Assembly: GCA_031772625.1 (NCBI GenBank)
Contig: CM062816.1
Location: 1,672,589,172-1,672,653,171 of the forward strand
Direction: 5' to 3'
DNA length: 64,000 bases
Origin: Pinus tabuliformis
Lineage: Eukaryota; Streptophyta; Pinopsida; Pinales; Pinaceae
Shown here piece by piece: positions 12,010 through 20,311 of the stretch (position 1 is its first letter; the number at the start of each line of letters is the position of its first letter). A program made the translations under genes and the position numbers. The notes beneath the pieces were generated by a model. It was not told the DNA's origin and searched no databases. It was given only the letters and a program-made list of their open reading frames with translations.

Positions 12010-12544
12010 TGCCCCTCTCCTTCAAAAAGCGTTGTCCTCAACGCTTGAGTAGTTCTTTATGCTTCTGTATAAATTTCTTGTCCTTCCATGTGGAATCTTC
12101 AGCGGGTAAGTTCTTCCACTTGATGAGATACTCTGAAATTGATCAATTTCGTAGCTATCAGGTTCTTGTTTCTGTGACTGCTCCAGGTTCCAATATGATT
12201 TTTCCTTCCTTTTCAATATCTGGCAATATTGTTTGAATTGGGATCTTTTGCAAGTTTTGAATAAGTGGCCATACTTCTTTGTCCTTCTTCCATTCATCCC
12301 TTGCTTCATTTATCCAATCTGGTTGGATAATAGAAATATCACAAAACAATGCTTCCACATCCTCATCCTTGAAGAGTCTTCCCATTCGGTAAGGTCGCCA
12401 TTTTTTAAGTGCATGTAGTATTGCCAATGTTTCCTTCTCATAAATAGCTTGCTTTAGATGTAGCAGTAAAAATACCCAATCGCCTACATCAAAACATTTT
12501 TCACTATGATGTTGATCTACCTGTTGTTTCATTTGATTTTGCAC
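12010..12544 (-). pseudogene. chromovirus pol remnant: integrase end, RNase H piece, chromodomain
   Basis: The minus strand fuses pieces normally far apart. First comes an integrase C-terminal segment (KCFDVGDWVFL). Next is RNase H (KQAIYEKETLAILHALKKWRPY). Then comes the connector between RNase H and integrase (SIIQPDWINEARDEWKKD). Last is the end of pol, with a chromodomain (SISEYLIKWKNLPAEDSTW, in a shifted frame near 12040-12140). The order integrase then RNase H is the reverse of a normal pol, so this is a deletion and rearrangement product. A chromodomain places the source element among the chromoviruses, where it guides integration to chromatin. Confidence 0.75.
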
Positions 12545-12579
12545 CGAAGTGGCGCTATCCTTTAAAAGTTGGAGAACTT

Positions 12580-12956
12580 GTGTTGATGCTCGATGTGATC
12601 TTTCACTGCTTGAACCTTTTTCTTCTTGATATGTCCTTCTATCTTTAGATTTTGAGGAGTGGTAATTTCTTCCAATCCTTTACAAGATATGGTCAGATTC
12701 ATTTCTTAACGTTCAATGTGATCTTTCACTTCTTGAACATTTTTCTTCTTGATATGTCCTTCTGTCTCGCTAGTTTGAGGAGTGGTAATTCCGACCAGTG
12801 AATTACAAGATGTTGGTTGGATTCATTTCTTCTTTCTTGATGTGATCTTTCACTTCTTGCACCTTTTTCTTCTTGTTATTTCCTTCTATCTTGAGTTTGA
12901 GGAGTGGTCATTCTTGCCAATAGTTTACAAGATATGTTCTGTGATTCATTTCTTCT
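12580..12956. repeat. 124-bp tandem repeat, three copies
   Basis: Three units start near 12584, 12716 and 12839 with gatgtgatctttcact(g/t)cttg. Each includes tttttcttcttg and tttgaggagtggt and ends in attcatttctt. The array lies between the pol remnant and the gag knuckle of the chromovirus, on the same molecule, and may be its own amplified segment. Confidence 0.88.
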
Positions 12957-13031
12957 TTTTCTGGGGTTGGTCCTGGCATATATCCTCTTCTTTTGATGTT
13001 TCTTAATCCTTTTCTTCCTCCTCTTCATACT

Positions 13032-13247
13032 CTATGTAAAATAATTTCTTTCAGCACACTTATGACCTTTAGTGCATTTGCTATCACAATTGTAACAAAG
13101 CCCTTTTTCTCTTTTTTCTTTCCAATTGTTGTGGTGTAACCCTTGTAGGTTGTGGAAGGCTAGGAGAACAACACGTCCATCTTTATAGTTGTGAGGGGCA
13201 GACTTCCTTGTTTCCATAATTTTACTTTCAAATATGTCACAAAGCAC
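13032..13247 (-). pseudogene. chromovirus Gag zinc-knuckle fragment
   Basis: The minus strand encodes KEKREKGLCYNCDSKCTKGH, then KCAER, the CX2C...H...C knuckle and its usual preceding lysines in chromovirus Gag. Protease and most of RT that should follow are missing, replaced by the 124-bp repeats and the scrambled pol remnant. The sequence ccaattgttgtggtgt recurs at 13118 and 13259, showing a further local duplication before the gap. Confidence 0.68.
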
Positions 13248-13306
13248 CCTTTTACTTTTCCAATTGTTGTGGTGTTGCTCTAAAGAAGGTGTTGCTCTTT
13301 GTATCC

Positions 13307-13406
13307 NNNNNNNNNNNNNNNNNNNNNNNNNNNNNNNNNNNNNNNNNNNNNNNNNNNNNNNNNNNNNNNNNNNNNNNNNNNNNNNNNNNNNNNNNNNNNN
13401 NNNNNN
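13307..13406. other. assembly gap (100 N)
   Basis: Exactly 100 N, a conventional placeholder for a gap of unknown size. It is followed immediately by an (AT)n run and by an LTR that has lost its first roughly 450 bp relative to its partner. The left edge of the duplicated block is therefore hidden here. Confidence 0.99.
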
Positions 13407-14548
13407 AATATATATATATATATATATAATGGTCGTTGTTTAAAACAGTCATCCATATATATAGCCATTTGAAATAAAACGTGGAGCCGACAGGATTTGA
13501 ACCCCCTCAGCCCGATGGGCCGGCCAGCGACCGACGACCCCATTTCCAACAACCACCATATTTAACAAACGCCGCACCATTTTTAAATAAAATCAAGCGC
13601 CATTCAATCCTGTGGACGTCCACGAGTTTGACCCTAGGACCTCCGCCATCCAAGTTTAGACCACCACCAATGGGCCCGACTTTGTAATTTCCTCCCATAA
13701 TTGTATATAAACTCAGAACTTGTCATTCGCTTGATAGCGGAGGATTACGCATAGATTCCGAGGCAGTGGAACCATACTTTGCACAAATTTCGAGGATTAT
13801 ATTCTTTGATGTAGAGGAGGAATCTTGGAGATTCCTTAGAGGGCAAAATTTCACAGTGTCATATTCATGCCAAGTTTATACACAAACGAACCAGAATTTC
13901 GCTAGGCTTTTGATGGCGCGATCGGTTTTTTGATCTAAGTAGTGAAATTTCAGCGAGCCTATAGAACAAAATCTTTATGGAATCTTGAGGAAACTTTGAG
14001 ATTCCTTAAGGGCCCAAAATTGACAATTTCAGAACTAGCCCGACTTTATACTCATTCTTCTCAATTTTTCACAAGGAACATGATGGTGTGATCAGATTCT
14101 TCATCTGAGAAGCCTAATTCCACTCAACCCGTGAGAAAGAATCTTTGGGAGTCTTTGAGATTCCCAGGGGTCTAGATTTTGACCGAAGCATAAAAGGGTC
14201 CCATTTATAGTCATTTTTCACGATTTTTCACCACGAACTCAATGGTGCAACCCATTTCTTCAGTAGAGGTGTGCATTTTCAGTGCATCCCCAGAAGTGGA
14301 GGTATAAGGTGTCTTTTGCATGTGCATGTAATTTGACTTTGCCCAAGATTAATGAAAGAGGCCTCCCCACATTGAGTAGAGCGCGGAGACGTAACCCACA
14401 CTGGGTGAACTCTGTTATCAATCTGTTGTGTCTTTGCTTCTCATGGTTATTGTTTATTTTTTATTATTTTATGTATATGCATCTTATGGTTACATGCTTT
14501 TTTCTATGCAATTTTGTATGCATCTTTGAATTGAAAATATTTGGATCA
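13407..14548 (+). repeat. 5' LTR, copy A (left-truncated by gap)
   Basis: It ends TTTGGATCA, pairing with the TGATCC-type start seen in the partner LTRs. The missing left part corresponds to about 16980-17460 of the 3' LTR. At 13493-13503 the minus strand reads GGTTCAAATCC, a perfect Pol III B-box/T-loop consensus that the 3' LTRs lack. Confidence 0.85.
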
Positions 14549-14552
14549 AGTT

Positions 14553-14564
14553 TGGTATTAGGAC
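14553..14564 (+). other. primer binding site, degenerate initiator-Met type
   Basis: TGGTATTAGGAC, compared with the usual TGGTATCAGAGC, lies 4 nt after the LTR end. In copy B the site reads TGATATCAAAGC. Confidence 0.65.
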
Positions 14565-14681
14565 GGGTCTTCTATTGATGTGAATTAAAAGTGTATGATA
14601 ACCAAAACAAAGCTCCAAAGAGGTGAAGGAAAACTTAAGAGCTTTGATCTAGGAGTGGCACGTGCAACACGAAGAAGGAAA

Positions 14682-15655
14682 ATGGCAGATGAAGATACTC
14701 AGTTAGAGGAAGAGCAAAATTATCGCAAGGCCTTCTACGCCATGGTAGAAAAGTGGACAAATTGTTTGCAGAGTATGAGAAGACAATGGCAAAGCCAGAG
14801 AAGAAGGAAGGGCCAGATGATCATGCCTCTGTAAATCATGAAGGAGGAGGAGAAGAGCCTCCTGAACCTCCCTCTCCATCTTCCAGTGAAAGTTCTTTTT
14901 CTTCCTTTTCTCATCATTCTAGAGGTAGAAAAACTCATAGAATTCCCTTTTTCAAGCCGAATGTCAGGTTTTATTTTCTTGTGTTTAGTGGAGAATCCAA
15001 TGTAGAAAAGCTAGATAATTGGATCATACATGTTGAAGTACATTTCCACATACAACGGATTCAAGAAGATGAAGCCAAGATCTAGCTAACATCCCTTCGA
15101 TTGAGTGACACTGCTCTCATCTGGTGGGAAGGAAAACTGCAAAAAGGTGGTAAGAGTAGTCGTAAACTTATTTTATCTTGGCCTGAGTTCGTTTCTTCTT
15201 TAAGAGGGTAGTTTCACCCATTGGGTTACAAACAGAAGGCCATGATGGAATGACAACATTTGAAACAAAGTAAAGGTCAAAATGTTCAAAATTTTATAGA
15301 GGAGTTTAGGAAACAAGCATTAGCATTGAATGTTCCATTAGACTCTCCTGAAACATTGATGAAATACATTGGCTCATTGCATGGTTATTTGCGTCATTCA
15401 TTGTTATTATTTGAACCTAAAACTCTTGATGAAGCTAGTGTGAAGGTTGTACATCTTGAAAGCAGGGGGAAGCATGAGCAAGATGACTACCCAAAGAGGG
15501 CAGAAATAGCTAAGAGAAAAGAAGCAAAGCCCTCTTGTACTCATTGTGAGAAAGAAGGGCATGATGAGGAGCATTGCTGGAAATTGCATCCAGAATTGAG
15601 GCCAAAGAGGAACGACAGAAAAGAGAAGCAGAAGATAGTTGCAACTGTGCAATAA
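14682..15655 (+). pseudogene. Gag of the pol-less element, copy A
   Basis: Starts MADEDTQLEEE. A one-base loss at about 14749 shifts the frame relative to copy B, then an acidic and Ser-rich region and the gag helical domain follow (LDNWIIHVEVHFHIQRI, IWWEGKLQKGG, QNVQNFIEEFRKQALAL). A CX2CX4HX4C knuckle reads CTHCEKEGHDEEHC. Stops TAG at 15083-15085 and TGA at 15251-15253 are shared with copy B, so they predate the block duplication. The final TAA at 15653-15655 is private to A; copy B has its own nonsense in the codon just before. The domain order is normal for gypsy Gag. Confidence 0.82.
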
Positions 15656-16021
15656 GACCAAGAATCTGAATTAGAGGATGATGAAAAGAACACACTTGCA
15701 TGATTTGCAGGTGTTGGACCAATTGAACTGGGATCAGACTTGGGTGATGAGATGAATATTGCAGCTCTTGGGATTGCAAAAGTTGGACTTATTAACTTGG
15801 GTTTTGATTCAGGTGATGAGGCAAAAATTTCAGCAGATGTTGTGCCAAAAATGAGGAGGGCACCAAATACTGCATGGCTCCAAGAACTCGAAGAGATCAA
15901 CCAAAGCATTCAGGCAGAGAATGTTGAACTAAGAAAGCTCCTACAAGAAGTAGAGGAGGATAAACAAAGGTTGCAACATCATCTAAGCCAAGGAGGAGGC
16001 CTTGGAAAAGTTGCGGCATAA
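15656..16021 (+). pseudogene. Gag C-terminal coiled-coil segment, copy A
   Basis: Same frame as gag, separated by the TAA at 15653 and a shared TGA near 15700. It is acidic (many D/E and G), ending in a strong heptad pattern around WLQELEEINQSIQAENVEL and RKLLQEVEEDKQRLQHHL, predicted to form a coiled coil. The frame ends in TAA at 16019-16021, overlapping the next ORF by about 20 nt. Confidence 0.68.
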
Positions 16022-16517
16022 CAAGCCTAAGGTAAAAAGTGATTTTTCAATTTCATGTTATTTTTATGATGATGATTTCGCTGCTTTTGAGAAACATAAT
16101 GCAATAATTGGATCAAAATTGTTGAAGAAGATGGGGTATCAAGGGAAGGGTCTCGACATTAATGGCCAGGGCATTGTGAATCCCATTAAAGTGGAGGAAT
16201 TTCCTTGCTATGCAGAACTTGGGTATGTAGAAAAAGAGGGTGCAGAATGCTCCAAGACAACCAGTGACCAACCAACGATGGATGATGGGAGCACCTTATC
16301 ACATTCCACTGATAGTGAGGATTCCATGGGCACTTATCAGAGGCACACTAGGAATAATCATTCCAAGATGGTCGAGAAAGTTTGGAGGAGAAAGAATCAT
16401 TGTAGTCACTGCAACAGGGATGGACATCAGAGAGCCACATGTCAGATACTCCATGCCCATAAATCACCTATGAAGGAACTAGTTGGTGAAGATGTTCAAC
16501 AAGCGAATCTGCCCTAG
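16002..16517 (+). CDS. G-patch and zinc-knuckle ORF of the retroelement, copy A
   Basis: A 171-codon ORF in the +1 frame relative to the coiled-coil segment. A G-patch lies at about residues 43-75 (GSKLLKKMGYQGKGL, then GQGIVNPIKVEEF), followed by an acidic Ser-rich stretch and a CX2CX4HX4C knuckle (CSHCNRDGHQRATC). G-patch modules bind nucleic acid or helicases; they are known at the protease end of some retroviruses and inside some plant Tat-lineage polyproteins. Here there is no enzyme next to it. The +1 relation to the upstream frame is the same in copy B, so it is ancestral: either frameshifting during translation or a shared old indel. The true start is uncertain. Confidence 0.62.
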   Translation: MEKLRHNKPKVKSDFSISCYFYDDDFAAFEKHNAIIGSKLLKKMGYQGKGLDINGQGIVNPIKVEEFPCYAELGYVEKEGAECSKTTSDQPTMDDGSTLSHSTDSEDSMGTYQRHTRNNHSKMVEKVWRRKNHCSHCNRDGHQRATCQILHAHKSPMKELVGEDVQQANLP

Positions 16518-16979
16518 GGAGATGACACATTCACTTTGTTGAGTGGAAGATGGTTTGATTAGATATAATAGCTTGTCATGAACACATTTTGTAAATAATA
16601 TGTTACGAAATGATTGTAAAAGTGATGATGTTTTTTCCATCACTTATGAAAGCAACATGATGATATTTTGGCCTTTTGTTGATAGTTGGGATATTGGTTA
16701 TGATTTTAATGTAAACTTGACCAAAGAGTGTGTTATAAACTCTTGGAAAGTATGGGGTTGTTTGAGTTATGTTTGACCTTGTGTATAATTTGCAAAGAAT
16801 TTACCACAAATTTGCAGAGAGTACAGGTGTCAGTTCATCACTTATGGCTCCAAAGAACAAAGGTGAAGGAGAAGGAAGTATGGTTTGTTAAGGCACTTGT
16901 TGTGCAGACAAGGGAGTACAACAAATTACAGATTATGTCCATGCTTTTGGAGGACCAAAAGCTCCTTAGTGGGGAGGAA

Positions 16980-18469
16980 TGATCTAGGTGGCTCTAGAAA
17001 CACTTAGAAGTCAAAGAGGGCTTTGAAAAGGATAAAAAATAAAAGTTCTTGGATTGCAATGAAATCAAGCTCAGATGGAAGATCTCATCACAAGCTTTCC
17101 AACGGTGCAAATGACACCTCAATGCGACATCGTATGTGAAAGTTATGGCTAGCTAAAGTTTTGGTCAACTAGGCCCCTTGGCTAAAGTTAACATAATGCC
17201 AACTAAGTTTGGAGTCTAGCAAAATCTCACAGAGCTGCTAAATTTGGCGGAAATGAACGAGGCAACAATTTGGAACTTTGTGGTGATGGCTTTCGGTGAC
17301 CAGAACTTGCAAAATTGTTGCCTACTTAATTTTTCCGAGTGACCCCAAAATTTTAGCCAATGAATTTTGTCCATATTATTTTTAAAAAATCAAAAATTGA
17401 TTTTAGAAAAAGGTGGAGGTTCGGACCCGGCGGACTCGCCCACCCCCAATGGTCGCATTGTATTATATATATAATGGTCGTCGTTTAAAACGATGAGGCA
17501 TATAAATAGCCATTTGAAATGAAACACGGGGGCAACGAGATTTGAAACCCCATTTCCAACAACCACCATATTTAAAAAAAAAAATGTCGCGCCATTTTTA
17601 AATAAAATCAAGTGCCAATCAATCCAAGGGAGGCTCGTGAGTTTGACCCTGAAACCTTCGCCCTCCAAGTTTAGACCGCCACCAATGACCCAAAACAAGC
17701 TCGACTTTGTAATTTCTGCCCATAATTGTATATAAACTCAAAATTTGGAGATTCCCTAGAGGGCAAAATTTCACAGTGTCAAATTCATGCCAAGTTTATC
17801 CTCAAACGAACTAGAATTTCACAAGGATTCTGATGGCGTGATTGGTTTATGATCTGAGCAATGGAATTTCAAATAGCCACTAGAACAAAATCTTTATGGA
17901 ATCTTGAGGAATCTTTGAGGTTCCCTGAGGGCCTGAAATTAACAGTTTCAGAACCAGGTTGACTTTATACTCATTCTTCTCAGTTTTTCACGAAAAGTGT
18001 GATGATGTGTTCATATTTTTCATCTGAGCATCCAAATTCCATTCAACGTGTGAGAAATAATATTTAGGGAATCTTTGAGATTCTTGGGGGTCCAAATTTT
18101 GACTGAATCAGAAAAGGGTCGAGTTTACAGTCATTTTTTCTCGATTTTTTGCCAAGAATTTAAAGGTGAAATCCATTTCTTTAGCAGAGGTGTGCATTTT
18201 TAGGCCATCCCCAAAGCTGGAGGTATAAGGTGTCTTTTGTACATGCATGTAATTTGATTGCGTTGAAGATTAATGAAAGAGGCCTCCCCACATTGAGCAG
18301 AGCTCAAAGATGTAGCCCACACTAGGTGAACTTTGTTATCAATCTGTTATGTCTTTGCTTTTCATGGTTGTCATTTATTTCCACTTCTTTTATGTATATG
18401 CAACTTATGGTTACATTCTCTTTTAAATGCGATTATGTATGCATCTTTGAAGTGAAAAGATTTGGATCA
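16980..18469 (+). repeat. 3' LTR, copy A, with preceding purine tract
   Basis: Starts TGATC and ends GGATCA, an inverted pair. It is preceded by AGTGGGGAGGAA (16968-16979), a good polypurine tract, and followed by TTGAA. Confidence 0.88.
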
Positions 18470-19398
18470 TTGAATGAGCTCGGTAACCCCCTTCGCTAGA
18501 GAGGCTACCTTGTGCACTGGGTTGTAAGATGGGATAAGATGAGAGGATTTGAGTGCCTTTTTGTTGGAATAGAAGTGTGCAATCCCTGACTAGATGCCCG
18601 TGTTCGTGACATCTTTTCCATCTAAATGGTACACCCTGATAGTTAAGGGTATGTCCTCTTCCTGACCAATCACCATTTCCCCAGCCAATGCTTCACACAA
18701 GTCGATATTTATGAGAATATTCGCCATTGATTTGTCACCTGATGTTAAATATGAGTTGTCATGCTCCAAGTAGGTTCCCTGGGTGTTTCCTATATCACGA
18801 AAGACAAGTTTGTGCCACAAATTAACTAGTAAATCTAGAATTCAAACACATATGAGAACCACATCCAAGCGCTCTTGCTTTGTGTTGAAAAGAGGGTGTT
18901 AAAATTTGAACATGACTGGTGTGAAATAAATCTTCCACACCCTTCTCGAGACTAATTTAGCATTCTCCTTGTTCTAGAAGACCAGGCGAATCCAGGCTTG
19001 AGCCAAAAATTCAAGAGTTAGAGAGCTTTTAATTAACAACTTCACTTCTTCTGCCCAATATTTAAGAAAGGAAGCACTGAATTTCCACCCGACACCCTCC
19101 TGACCAATGATTTATGAGTGAGATCCTCTACCTGGGGCATAGCAACATTCACACATAGAAGCAGTGGAACCCTAGCCTTTTTGAATTACTTTATACAACA
19201 ACTTTTTTTCCACGTACCCAAAGTTTCTTGGTTGGGTTGGTGGAGCACTTCATTGATTGAGCCTGTAACTAGTACTACTTCTAAGGCCTTAACTCCTGAA
19301 CCCCCTTTGGTTTGGCTTGCTTCCCATACTTGAACCCATAATTCATTCTGAAGGCTGCAAGGAAGGGACTAGATAGAGGAACCAAGAGGGGTAGGGGA
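18470..19398 (-). pseudogene. LINE ORF1 (DUF4283/CCHC type), middle and C-terminal part, copy A
   Basis: The minus strand encodes LWHKLVFRDIGNTQGTYLEH, then NSYLTSGDKSMANILINIDL, a layout typical of plant L1 ORF1 RNA-binding proteins. A zinc knuckle in a shifted frame (FRWKRCHEHGHLVRDC near 18590-18640) has lost its first Cys to Trp. It is split from its N-terminus by the copia-like insertion at 19399 and from the rest of the LINE by the gypsy at 18469. ORF1 would bind LINE RNA. Confidence 0.72.
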
Positions 19399-20311
19399 TG
19401 TTGAAGAATGTAACTAGTGTCGATCTTCATAATTGTTATTAAGTCATGACGTAATGTATTTGTCAAAAGAAATTAAATTATTATAAAATAAAATTGACTT
19501 ATTAAAGCATGAGTTTCATGCTTGGGTCATTGGTTAATAGGTTAAGAGCCTCCACTGTAGGCTTCTAGGTTTATGTCCTAAGTTATTGTCATCATTATTA
19601 TATTCTAGACCCCTCTTGGGATCTTTGTGTCAAAAGAAAAAATTAATTTGATGTATGTACTCCTCCTCCACCAAGTCGGCCTCAAAAAATTTGACAAGTC
19701 AACCTTAAGTGGAGCTTCAAACAACTATTAATAGCCTACCATTTGACCTATTGTGGAAGAATATTAATGATCTGCAATACATAATCAAATAAATGTGAAG
19801 GGGTCAAATAGGATTCTTTTGTCATCTCTATGAATAAACTAATATAGCGAAGGAAGGAAAGACTCTTGGAAGTCGAAAATTTTGTCTCAAATGCAACTAC
19901 AGGGCCAAAGGTACAAACCTACTTCAGAAGTGTGGAGCAAGTCGAAATTCTTGAAGGCGCAGGATCACATTGACTTGAAGGAAAGAATCTAGTACATGAA
20001 AGTTGACCTAGTGGATGGAAGGAATATATGTTTTGGTCAAAAGTGTTTTGGTTGTCTCAATCTGATTAAAATCTAATAGTGGAAGAGTTTGACTGGGTTT
20101 TCCTCTTCATAGGGGTTTTCCCTGGCTAAGCGCCTACATCTTGTGTCCTTTTCTCGTGTTTGTGATCTTTATTTGTTTTTGGATTTTTTCTTGATGATGG
20201 AAAGAAAACTAATATAATGAAGAAGAACTAAATGATATCACAAGAACTTATCAAGTTAAGAGAAATCGTTTAATGAACCCTAATCTAAATGTTGCCCTAG
20301 ATTTCTCAACA
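19399..20311 (+). repeat. 5' LTR of copia-like element A
   Basis: 913 bp, TG...CA ends, directly followed by the initiator-Met-like PBS. It includes long stretches nearly identical to 23570-24514. Confidence 0.88.

Larger units (their letters stand above)
13407..18469 (+). mobile_element. pol-less Ty3-like LTR retrotransposon, copy A
   Basis: It has an LTR (13407-14548, left part lost at the gap), a Met-type PBS, about 2.4 kb of internal DNA, a purine tract and an intact 3' LTR (16980-18469). The internal region encodes gag with a zinc knuckle, a coiled coil, and a G-patch plus zinc-knuckle ORF. No protease, RT or integrase is present, so it must have moved with enzymes supplied in trans. 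The base after the 3' LTR is followed by TTGAA, the same flank as the complete copy B. Confidence 0.85.

Noticed and set aside
13481..13505. A tRNA gene on the minus strand of the LTR
   Set aside because: Only the T-arm-like part matches; no anticodon arm, D-arm or acceptor pairing is present.
13234..13552. ORFs crossing the N run
   Set aside because: They consist largely of unknown residues and simple AT repeats.
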